Shown: in pieces, positions 54,766 through 64,000 of the stretch
How the letters are laid out: each line of letters starts with the position of its first letter
Position numbering within the stretch: the first letter of the stretch is position 1
Assembly (NCBI GenBank): GCA_015179025.1
Contig: WHUX01000073.1
Location: 1-64,000, forward strand
Reading direction: 5' to 3'
DNA: 64,000 nucleotides
Source of the DNA: Terfezia claveryi
Lineage: Eukaryota > Ascomycota > Pezizomycetes > Pezizales > Pezizaceae
Made by a program: the position numbers and the translations under genes
Notes under the pieces: model-generated
The model's input: only the letters and a program-made list of their open reading frames with translations
Told to the model about the DNA's origin: nothing
Database searches by the model: none

Positions 54766-55351
54766 CTGTCCGCAACCAAATGCAGCTGGTTATGCGATAC
54801 GATCGTCGAGTTACTTTTCTTCTTTGGCACCTTTCTGTACTGATGGTGTGGTGGCTGATGATCCTTATGATCTCCGTTCGACTGACGGTTCTGTTGGCTC
54901 AGTGGCTCATGAGGCTGGTAAGGCTGGATGTTAGGATCCTGATGTTTCTTATGGTCCTGGTTTTTCTTCGTCTACTGGTCTAGAATCTAGTTCTAGTTCT
55001 TCCGGCAAGAGTGTTACTTTTTCTGATTGGTGTGTTGAGGTAGACGTTGGGGGCGTAGAGGTATTGGTAGAGATGTTTGGGCCTAAGGAAGGTTCTGATG
55101 GAGGTAATTCCTTTCTGGAGGAAATGGCTGCAGTGGAGGCAGCGAGATTTGAGCCTTGGGATTGTGACGCTTGGTTGTTTACACCAATTATTCCTGGGAC
55201 CTGGGGGGCCGGTTTTTCAATGGTGTACTGGATTTATAGGTATAGATGTAATGGCGGTTGCTAGGAGTGCAAGATGAGTTGTCAATCTTATTGGGAAAAG
55301 TGTTGTGAACAAGGGTGGGATTATTTAATGTGGGATACCACTGCCCATTAG
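54766..55351 (+). pseudogene. Antisense reading frame upstream of G4 gag
   Basis: Plus-strand frame opposite to the element, ending TAG at 55349-55351 with two internal TAG codons (54932 and 55262). No clear ATG remains at the gag border. It contains PNAAGYAIRSSSYFSSLAPF, GKSVTFSDWCVEVDVGG and a Trp/Cys-rich end CQSYWEKC..GWDYLMWDTT. GK.VTF.D and C.xYWE..WD are shared, in order and spacing class, with the antisense frame of G1 (27280-27762). The minus strand here carries no gag extension. Expression is unproven. Confidence 0.5.
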
Positions 55352-55579
55352 AGTTCTGCTTAGCTTGCTTCTAAGTCTTTTGTTGATGTACTACAGTTGA
55401 GAGTCTGATGTTTTGTTTGTTGGATTTTTTGTTGGCTAGCTAGTTGAATAACGATATCGATTTTATATGTGCACTTGAGTGTTGAATTATATATACTTGC
55501 GTGAGTGTAATAAAGGTATCCGAAGGTTGATCAGGCCTTGGATTTAAGAGTAAAGATTAGGTAAGTGAGTTAAAAAAAA
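55352..55579 (-). other. G4 leader next to the 5' LTR
   Basis: Non-coding on the minus strand between LTR and antisense frame. The sequence adjoining the LTR on the minus strand is TTTTTTTTAACTCAC, comparable with TTTTTTTAACC in G1. No standard tRNA primer-binding site was found. Confidence 0.4.
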
Positions 55580-56435
55580 TGTAATGAATGGTACTAGACA
55601 GTATTTATTCGATACCGTTTATACAATCTATATCCGTAGGTATGGACATTTGTATATTTCGGTTCTGCTGAGGTAAGACCTCAGAAGGGTAGGGAGATTA
55701 CATCAGAAAAGAAAATAGTTTGCCTTTCATGCCGCTGACGCCACAGGCGCCCAAAAGGCAAACTGACAAGCTGGTGGGCCACCGTCGGGACACCCATCCT
55801 CCTGACGCCGTACCTCCCGAGTCCTTGCGCCCTGACGCCTTCACTGCCTCTAGGCATCAGGTGTTCAGCTCCTCTGTGTCAGGACGCCCGGCACCCGCTA
55901 CCCTGCCTCTGGAGGCCAGCTGCCCACCTTCCCTGCCTCAGGGCACCAAGTGTCTAACTTCCTTGCCTCCGGGCGCCAGGCGTCCACCTTCCCTGCCTCT
56001 GTTGGCCAGGCCAAATATGCCCCACGGGCCGAACCCGGCTCAGGAATACCCGCTGCGGTGGGCAGGTTCAACCCCACCCATTGTGAGTTCCTTGGGTCCC
56101 CAACCATGCCTTAGTTATTGTGTTTAGAACAGGTTGGCCTTTAGCTTCCCTAAAATACAGGCCAGCCCTGTGCTATCAAGCGTACATATAACTGAGGGCT
56201 CACCTGCAAACAAGGATAATAAATGACAATTGTATTTGGAAATCTTTATATACATAAATACACATCCCATCCACCTCCCAATGTGACTCGTCAACCCCAG
56301 CCCATACTACCTGCCCCCGACGTAGACCCGCGGAGATAATTCAACGATACCCTAGACTTACTTCGCTCCTGGTAAATACGGCTAATACTGCGCATGGCGG
56401 TATATTGAAGCGAAGGGATGGTAGAGTTGATATCG

Positions 56436-56826
56436 GAGGCAAGGCATTGGCGAGTTCATTGGCGAGTTCGGAGGCAAGGCATTGGCGAGTTCGGAGGTAA
56501 GGCATTGGTGACTTCGGAGGCAAGGCATTGGCGAGTTCGGAGGCAAGGCATTGGCGACTTCGGAGGCAAGGCATTGGCGACTTCGGAGGCAAGGCATTGG
56601 CAACTCCGGAGGCAAGGCATTGGCGACTTCGCAGGCAAGGCATTGGCGACTTCGCAGGCAAGACATTGGCGACTTCGGAGGCAAGGCATTGGCGAGTTCG
56701 GAGGCAAGGCATTGTCGAGTTCGGAGGCAAGGCATTGTCGAGTTCGGAGGCAAGGCATTGGTGAGTTCGGAGGCAAGGCATTGGCGAGTTCGGAGGCAAG
56801 GCATTGGCGACTTCAGAGGCAAGGCA
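56436..56826. repeat. 23-bp minisatellite in the left arm of FB1
   Basis: Unit GGAGGCAAGGCATTGGCGA(G/C)TTC, about 17 copies. Because 23 is not a multiple of three and the unit has no stop in any phase, all six frames stay open and give spurious frames of 80-190 codons. Confidence 0.92.
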
Positions 56827-57449
56827 GTCCTCATATTTGCTGTATAGCCTAGATAATCCCGTCAAACCTGTCAGTTCTGCTCGCATATCTCGGAGGCCTG
56901 CCAATGCTCTCACCTATATCAGCTGAACTTACGCGCTTGTTGGAAGAACCCTATGAGCTCGGTTAGCTGTGCGTACACATATCGGAGGCCTGGCAATGCT
57001 CTCACCTTTAACAACTGAACTTGCTTGCTGGTAGAAGAACCATATTAGCTAGGTCAGCTATGCGTGTATATATCGGAGGCCTGGCAGAGTGCTCTCATCT
57101 CGCTCGTAGTTCTAGAGGTTTGTAGACTTGTGTTGGGGATAAAATCCGAATGCCCTTGGGAATATTGAGAAGTGTGCCCGCGCCAGCCGCCGTATTATTG
57201 TAGTTGGGATGGCCGGGAAACTTGGCGTATGCTGATCTACTCGACTGGGTATGATCAACCCCTCTTGGCAGCCCGCGGCTCGGGAATGCCTGGTAACTCG
57301 AGCTAGTGTTGTCTCACAGCCAACCCGGCGCTATGCCTGTGCAGGCAATAGTCATATTTGGCTTCGAAGCCTGTGTACTTTGGTAGGGACGGAGCTCCTC
57401 CATTCACCAGCTCCACATACTATGTCATGTATTCGCCGTGAGAAACTCA

Positions 57450-57840
57450 TGCTTTTGAGGCACATATATATATATATATATATGCGAGAAACGCAGGTTG
57501 TTGATGCTTATATGTATATATGCGAGAAACTCATGCTTTAGAGGCTTCTTTATATATGCGAGAAACTCATGCTTTTGAAGCACATATATATGTATATATA
57601 TATGAGAAACTCATGCTTTAGAGGCTTCTTTATATATGCGAGAAACTTATGCTTTAGAGGCTTCTTTATATATGCGAGAAACTCATGCTTTAGAGGCTTC
57701 TTTATATCTTCGAGAAACTCATGCTTTTGAGGTACACATATATATATATCTATATATGCGAGAAACTCATGCTTTAGAGGCTTCTTTATATATCCAAGAA
57801 ACTCATGCTTTTGAGACACATATATATATATATGTTTACA
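57450..57840. repeat. Tandem repeat of the FB1 loop
   Basis: Eight to nine imperfect units of about 35-55 bp containing GCGAGAAACTCATGCTTT, each followed by AGAGGCTTCTTTATATAT or GAGGCACATATATA with TA runs. It lies between the two inverted arms. Not coding. Confidence 0.85.
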
Positions 57841-58478
57841 GCATGCCTTCCTACAATATATACTAGCAGCGTATACATGGACGCATAGCGAGGTTGCGAC
57901 TGGATCCGTCCCTACCAAAGTACGCAGGCTTTGGGACAACGAAGCCAAATATGACTATTGCCTGCACAGGCATAGCGCCGGGTTGGCTGCAAGACAACAC
58001 TAGCTCAAGTTACCAGGCATTCCCGAGCTGCGGGCTGCCAAGAGGGGTTGATCATACCCAGTCAGTGGATCAGCATACGCCAAGTTTCCCGGCCATCCCA
58101 ACTACAATAATACGGCGGCTGGCGCAGGCACACTTCTCAATATTCCCAAGGGCATTCGGATTTTATCCCCAACACAAGTCTACAAACCTCTAGAACTACG
58201 AGCGAGATGAGAGCACTCTGCCAGGCCTCCGATATATACACACATAGCTGACCTAGCTAATATGGTTCTTCTACCAGCAAGCAAGTTCAGTTGTTAAAGG
58301 TGAGAGCATTGCCAGGCCTCCAATATGTGTACGCACAGCTAACCGAGCTCATAGGGTTCTTCCAATGAGCGCGTAAGTTCAGCTGATATAGGTGAGAGCA
58401 TTGGCAGGCCTTCGAGATGTGCGAGCATAACTGACAGGTTTGACGGGATTATCTAGGCTATACAGCAAATATGAGGAC

Positions 58479-59118
58479 TGCCTTGCCTCCGAAGTCGCCA
58501 ATGCCTTGCCTCCGAACTCGCCAATGCCTTGCCTCCGAACTCGCCAATGCCTTGCCTCCGAACTCGACAATGCCTTGCCTCCGAACTCGCCAATGCCTTG
58601 CCTCCGAAGTCGCCAATGCCTTGCCTGCGAAGTCCCCAATGCCTTGCCTGCGGCGAAGTCGCCAATGCCTTGCCTCCGAACTCGCCATTACCTTGCCTGC
58701 GAAGTCCCCAATGCCTTGCCTGCGAAGTCGCCAATACCTTGCCTCCGAAGTCGCCAATGCCTTGCCTCCGAACTCGACAATGCCTTGCCTCCGAAATCGC
58801 CAATGCCTTGCCTGCGAAGTCGCCAATGCCTTGCCTGCGAAGTTGCCAATGCCTTGCCTGCGAAGTCACCAATGCCTTGCCTGCGAAGTCGCCAATGCCT
58901 TGCCTCCGAAGTCGCCAATGCCTTGCCTCCGGAGTCGCCAATGCCTTGCCCCCGAAGTCGCCAATGCCTTGCCTCCGAAGTCGCCAATGCCTTGCCTCCG
59001 AACTCGCCAATGCCTTGCCTCCGAACTCGCCAATGCCTTGCCTCCGAAGTCGCCAATGCCTTGCCTCCAAACTCGCCAATACCTTGCCTCTGAACTCGCC
59101 AATGAACTCGCCAATGCC
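58479..59118. repeat. 23-bp minisatellite in the right arm of FB1
   Basis: Inverted counterpart of 56436-56826 with about 28 units; one unit carries a 3-bp insertion (GCGGCG, about 58650). The difference in copy number explains most of the length difference between arms. Confidence 0.92.
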
Positions 59119-60447
59119 TTGCCTCCGATATCAACTCTACCATCCCTTCGCTTCGATATACCGCCATGCGCAGTATTAGCCGTATTTGCCAGTAGTGAAG
59201 TAAGTCTAGGGCATCATTGAATTATCTCCACGGGTCTACGTCGGGGCAGGTGGTATGGGCTGGGGTTGACGAGCCACATAGGGAGGTGGATGGGATGCGT
59301 GTTTATGTATATAAAGATTTCCAAATACAATTGTCATTTATTATCCTTGTTTGCAGGTGCGCCCTCAGTTATATGTACGCTTGATAGCACAGGGCTGGCC
59401 TGTATTTTAGGGAAGCTAAAGGCCAACCCGTTCTAAATACAATAACTAAGGCATGGTTGGGGACCCAGGGAACTCGCAATGGGTGGGGTTGAACCTGCCC
59501 ACCGCAGTGGGTATTCCCGAGCCGGGTTCAGCCCGTGGGGCATATTTGGCTTGGCCAACAGAGGCAGGGAAGGTGGACGCCTGGAGCCCGGAGGCAAGGA
59601 AGTTAGACACCTGGTGCCCCGAGGCAGGGAAGGTGGGCAGCTGGCCTCCAGAGGCAGGGTAGCGGGTGCCGGGCATCCTGACGCAGAGGAGCTGAACACC
59701 TGGTGTCAGGGGAAGTGAGGTGGAGAAGGTTGGCTCAGGATGCCATGTATTTCTTGCTCATATACAGGTTGCCCTGGGAGGCAACTGGGCGGAAGGGCAT
59801 GTTCGGGGTGCCCGGGACGCCACATGGGGCAGAGTAAAAAACGATGGCGTCCAGACGCCTCTGCAGGGCGTCCAGACGCCAAAATTTCTTTCCTGATGTA
59901 CTATGTGGGACGTTCCCGAAGGGAACAGTAATTAACTAGTATAATCTATCTTATATAATTTGTGCAATCTAAGCTATGATCTATTGATGAATAGGCTTGC
60001 TTGCTGCTGTATGCTTGCTTCGTTTTTCTCTGTAGATTCCAGAGGGAATCCAGCGGCCTATTTATACTCCTCTGAGATCTGATGACTAAGGAAATAAATA
60101 CAATAAAGGGTGGCACACCAGAAGGTGGTGCGCTGTACAAAAAAGGTCATGTGGCCATAGTAATGAGTCACACGCCATAAACGATGGTCATGTGGCCATA
60201 GTAATGACTCACACGCCTTTAAATAGAGGTCACGTGGCCATAATGAGAGTGTCTTCATCTGGCAAGTGCCATGGAACTTCCCATGGCAAATTCCGCGTGC
60301 TATGGACGCTTATAAAGCAATAGAAGGTGGTAGAAGGCTAGTCCTTCAACTGAGAGCTTAGTTACATAATATAGTAGTAATATAGGAAATACAAAAGTAT
60401 ATAAGCAATTATATAAGCAATGAGATAACGTTCTCCATTACAGTATA

Positions 60448-63400
60448 GTTAAGAGGATCGATACTGTTGGAAATATAATTGTCCTCGGTAATGGGAGTAT
60501 CCAAGTATTTATGCTTTCTTGATAGAGCCTAAGCGTCTACTATCAAATTTTCCTTTCCTGCGGTATGCTGTATGTCTGTATCAAATTCCATTAGGTAATC
60601 TTGCCATCGCCTCAATTTTTGACTTGCAGGTATTTGAGTATGAAAGGTTACTAATGGTTTGTAGTCGGTAAGGATAGTGAACTTGTGACCTCTTAATTGT
60701 GCTTCAAAAAATTTCAATGAGTCAATAATCACTAATAATTCCTTCTGAAAGGTATGATAATTGAGTTGTAATAGATTAAATATTCTAGAATGGAAGCATA
60801 ATGGTCTGATATGTGTCAACGGTCCTTGACCTATCTAAGATCCTAGTCCTATATCACTAGCATCACAGACTAAATATTTCGGTTCAGTAGATTCATTATT
60901 CCAGGGTTTTAAAACATGTGGGGAATTCACAAGTTCCTTGAGTTTTTCAAATGCTGCATTATGAGTATCTGTCCATTCCCATTTCTTTGTTTCTCCTTGC
61001 AGTTTTGACAAGGTGCTTGCATACGATGCTAACTCAGTAATAAATCTGCTGAGATAATTAACAATTCCAAGGAATCCTCTAAGATTTTTTTTCTTATAGA
61101 AGTTGGAAATGTTAATATAGTAGTCCTCTTCTTCGGGTCTACATATAATCCATCTGATATCAAAACGTATCCTAAGATTTCCAATCTTGGAGTAAAGAAC
61201 TGGCATTTGCTTTCTTTAAGATAGAATTTCTTGTCCTATAGATGTTGAAGTACTTTCTTCAATAATTCTATATGTTCTTCATATGTTTTGGAGAATATAA
61301 TAATATCATCAATATAGATGATTAAATTTTTATAGACCATGTCCTTAAAAATTTCATGCATAATGCGAACTATGGTAGCAGGTGTGTTATGATCCCTTTG
61401 TTGTATAACTCTACTTCTGAAATATCCCATATGACATAAAAAGGTAGAGTGTTGCTCAGATTCTTTATTGTTCCTGATATTAAAAAATCCATTGGCTAAG
61501 TTGAGCTTAGTCGAAATAGGATTCTCCACTACTAGTTTAATTGCTTTATTAATATCTAGCAATAGGGTGTGGTCTGGTTTGACAGCTAAATTGTGGTCTC
61601 GATAGTCATTGACATGTCTGGCTTCTTCTAGTTTATCTTGTTTAGGGATAATGAACATGACTACAGCATTTGTGTCATTTTCTACTCTATATATGCGACC
61701 TGATGCTTCTTCTTTGACTAATTTGTCATGGATTTGTTGCTAAATGGATATTCTAGGGTCGCCATTTTGGTATCCAACTAGCTCTGCTTTTGGTTTAATA
61801 GAGTGATTAATCTTTCTTAGTGGCAGTAATTCCTGTGGAATTGTCTTGGGAAATAATAAGGGAAACTCCATTATAGGGTTGAATTGTTTCTGTACTATAG
61901 AAACAGCTGTCATAAGTTCTCTTTCTGAATCAGTTTCTTCTACGTCACTAATATTTTCCCAATTATCTAGTTCACTATAATCTGTAACTGATTCATAGCT
62001 GACCTGTGTATATGCTGATCTTATACCATTGCCATGGTTCTAGATCCCTTCCATACACTTAGCTGGAATTGTGGAATATTTTCTGGTTGGATAGTAATGG
62101 TTTCTGATGGGCAGAAATTATTGCTTGCACTTTGCTGAGAGCAGGTTCTCCTAGTATCATGTCCTATCCAGTCAAATAACTACATAGAATGTTGTTCTCT
62201 ACATAACCTATCCAATCTAGTTTAATAGTACAAGCTTTGTCTATCGTTCCTTTTAGCCTTTAATTGCAGTACTTAATATTTCTTCTCATACTTCTAGTCG
62301 GTATTTTGTATAGGTGTACAAATTGAGAATTAATTAAGTCTCCTCCTTTCATTTGGAGATCAATTAAAGCCAGTATGGGTGTTTGTTAGCTCTAATGAAT
62401 ACCTTGCTAAAATCTAGTACCTGTTTAACAAGGGTATTCCTTATTTTATCCTTATTGTTTTTATCTTGGTGGCTATCGGTATAGCTAAATCTTGTGCGGC
62501 TGTATGCATGGGTACCTTATTTTGTCATTTCCTACAGTCCTTGTAGGAGTGTCCAGGGTTCCAATACCATGACATTTCTTGTCTCTAATTAATTGCATCT
62601 TCATCTTCTGATCCAATTTTTTTGTGATGGTGTCCCAATCTGAGTTCTTCCATTTTTCTGTGTTGGGTTTGGTGTTGGGATTGCTGCTAGGATTAAATCC
62701 TGTTTTTTGTCTTTGATTCTGGTTCTGGTGGACATGACTTCAATTTTCATTCCAAGGTGTTGTCGTGGATATATTTGGTATGGATGGTAGGGCAATATCT
62801 TTCTTTGAAGGTTCAAATAACTCTGCTTTTTACATGAGCTGATCATATGACCATTCTTCTTTGATTAAAGGAATTAATATAGCTGACATATATGGTAGCA
62901 GGTGATTAAGAAACTTTCTTCTTTTTACTTCCTGCGATATTGATTGTTTACCATACTTGTTAATCAATTTAATTTGCATTTCAGTAAGCCAGTTGGCGAA
63001 CTATTTAATTCCCATGTAACGTCGTCCTTGTGTGGTATAGCTGTCTCCCATCATTTCCACAAAATGTCCTTACTAGTGGAGGGTATCAGAAAATCCCTTA
63101 GTGCTAGTATGAATCTAAAGAATATTACATTCTTTCCTTTTTCTCTTAGGAATTGATTATAAGTAGTGAGCGCCTTCCTTCCATTCTGAATCCAACAATT
63201 TCCAAAGCAGAAGCACCTTCTAAATCTATTCCTTTTATAATAAACCAACATTGTATTGCTGTAGCACAAGAGTCAAAATACTGTAAGTCTTGCTATTTTT
63301 TGTCTTCTCCTTTATTTTTTCTGGTAGATCAATCTTTATTCTTTTAAAGCATTCTTGCTTTATGGTTACCATTGTAACCATTCCTGTTGTAGATTCCCAT

Positions 63401-64000
63401 TGCTGGTATTCAACTGATTTTCCTTGTTTGGGTTTTCTTTTAAGAGTTTGACTTGCAACTGACATACCTTATCAGAGTCCGAGCTATCATCTCCACTATC
63501 ATCGGGGTCTCTCCTCCTCCTTGCGTTTTCTGCTTCTGTTGGTCTAGTCCTGTGTCTAGATCATCATCATCTTCTGGTAATTCTATATCTTCTGGTAGTT
63601 GGTCTTTATCGTCTGGTTCTTTGGCTGACCCAGTCCTCCTTTCTAGTGTCTCAGGTGCTCGACCTTTGCCTTTCGATTGATCTTTTGGTGTTCTCAGGAA
63701 CGCTCCTGAAGTTCTTTGCTAGGATTGAAAAAATCCTCTCAGTATGTGCTGATTCTTCTAGATGAGTGCCACTCATCATGAATGCCATTATTTCTTCCCA
63801 GTTATTTATTACCCAATTGGTTTCCTTAAAAGTGGAACAAAGTTTCTTTAATTCCTTACTTAAAATGCATTCATTTCTAAGTCCTTTTCTTTGAATGGGT
63901 AAGGTGTTAGCCATAAATAGGTTTTACTATGGCTTCCATTAAGAGTTGAGTATCTTAAGATGATACTGTTGGGCATGTCCATTGAGTGAGTATATTTCAA
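60448..64000 (-). pseudogene. G3 Gag-Pol, upstream part (RNase H to gag), decayed
   Basis: Read on the minus strand, it closely parallels G4. RNase H lies at 60529-60819 (LTDYKPLVTF). The RT connection and thumb (GFLGIVNYLSRFITELASYAS) are at 60835-61100 and the RT palm with YIDDIIIFSKT at about 61300. The remains of protease are at about 62200-62500. Gag pieces follow at 62601-63914 (KSVEYQQWESTTGMV; LREKGKNVIFFRFILALRDF; NWVINNWEEIMAFMMSGTHLEE). Numerous shifts by single missing bases make it more degraded than G4. It continues beyond the window. Confidence 0.85.

Larger units (their letters stand above)
55701..59898. mobile_element. Giant foldback element FB1, 4.2 kb, CATCAG ends and TA target duplication
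   Basis: Ends CATCAGAAAAGAAA (left) and, inverted, CATCAGGAAAGAAA (right), flanked by TA (55699-55700 and 59899-59900). Two long arms are inverted copies of each other: about 55850-57394 and about 57905-59712. They enclose a loop of about 510 bp made largely of tandem repeats. Each arm contains a 23-bp minisatellite, 17 or so units on the left and 28 or so on the right. The outer 150-190 bp of the arms have diverged. No transposase. Terminal sequence and TA target agree with P1. Confidence 0.9.
47297..60442 (-). mobile_element. Gypsy G4, chromodomain type, minus strand, complete, inserted in its relative G3
   Basis: The left LTR is 47297-47968 (672 bp). The right LTR spans 55580-60442 but is split by FB1 (663 bp without it). 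The 5-bp duplication GTATA lies at 47292-47296 and 60443-60447. Internally it is one Gag-Pol series in the order gag, protease, reverse transcriptase, RNase H, zinc-knuckle module, integrase, chromodomain, plus the antisense frame upstream of gag. About 8.9 kb without FB1. Fewer stops than G3, but several frameshifts in pol. Confidence 0.93.
55580..60442 (-). repeat. G4 LTR (5' LTR on the minus strand), split by FB1
   Basis: LTR pieces 55580-55700 and 59899-60442 join at GGGAGATTA / CTATGTGGG to match the left LTR. FB1 occupies the interval. The LTR ends CTCCATTACA at 60442, followed by the GTATA duplication. Confidence 0.9.
33726..64000 (-). mobile_element. Gypsy G3, chromodomain type, minus strand, interrupted by P1 and G4, runs out of the window
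   Basis: The left LTR is 33726-34446. Internal sequence is in three pieces: 34447-36311, 46219-47296 and 60443-64000. Comparison with the closely related G4 shows these are contiguous parts: the first junction is filled by P1 (TA duplication) and the second by G4 (GTATA duplication at 47292-47296 and 60443-60447). From right to left the pieces encode gag, protease, reverse transcriptase and RNase H (60.4-64 kb), the zinc-knuckle module (46.2-47.3 kb), and integrase plus chromodomain (34.4-36.3 kb). The 5' LTR lies beyond 64000. Confidence 0.88.

Noticed and set aside
56341..56913. Possible CRISPR-like array of regular repeats
   Set aside because: Units are contiguous 23-bp tandem repeats without distinct spacers, in a eukaryotic foldback element.
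57251..57541. Frame ending in alternating Tyr-Ile residues
   Set aside because: TA-rich tandem repeat of the FB1 loop; not a gene.
58440..59220. Long open frames (up to 249 codons) on both strands with repeated LPPKSPMPCLRSRQCLA or SEARHWRLRRQGIGDF
   Set aside because: They come from the 23-bp minisatellite in the FB1 arms, which has no stop in any phase; all frames and both strands are open at the same place.

Overview
This window looks like a transposon-dominated stretch of a filamentous fungus genome, most likely an ascomycete. The basis is short introns (52-85 nt, some up to 288 nt) with CTAA(C/T)-type branch sites, a Tad-type LINE, chromodomain Gypsy elements, a Plavaka-type DNA transposon, and old copies riddled with CpA-to-TpA-type nonsense codons (CAG or TGG read as TAG) that resemble repeat-induced point mutation (RIP). 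A truffle- or morel-like Pezizomycete would fit. That placement is inference only, since no rRNA, tRNA or single-copy marker gene is present.

Left part (1-13.8 kb). A decayed Tad-like LINE (1-5230, plus strand) ends in poly(A). Next come a small hypothetical minus-strand gene, a 5'-truncated LINE tail with a 14-bp target duplication (5737-6284), a broken minus-strand gene (6428-8821) split in frame by a 471-bp hAT-type MITE with an 8-bp duplication, and one intact single-exon gene with a PD-(D/E)XK nuclease-like fold (9857-11068). About 2 kb of AT-rich sequence without recognisable genes follows.

Right part (13.8-64 kb) is one nested set of insertions, and I could read the junctions. Gypsy G2 (plus) begins its gag at 13791. 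It is split after codon 13 by Gypsy G1 (minus, 13830-28855, duplication GGTTC), and G1 is split inside reverse transcriptase by a Copia element C1 (18455-23875, duplication TAGCC). G2 resumes at 28861 and is cut in its chromodomain by Gypsy G3 (minus, from 33726 to beyond the window). G3 contains a 9.9-kb Plavaka transposon P1 (36312-46218, TA duplication) and a relative, Gypsy G4 (47297-60442, duplication GTATA). The 5' LTR of G4 contains a 4.2-kb giant foldback element FB1 (55701-59898, TA duplication).

Most unusual points. (1) P1 carries, besides its transposase, a multi-intron DUF6532-like gene, a decayed gene with a beta-grasp/PB1-like segment, and a three-exon gene for a small basic protein. 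(2) FB1 has the same CATCAG termini and TA target as P1, so P1-type transposase is a candidate driver. (3) Both Gypsy families carry a related reading frame antisense to the element between the 5' LTR and gag; in G1 the two opposed start codons overlap in one CATG. (4) Both families have an array of zinc knuckles between RNase H and integrase. (5) The two G1 LTRs differ by a clean 10-nt inversion of a hairpin loop. Coding annotations inside the elements are mostly pseudogenes; the lesions are listed in each entry.
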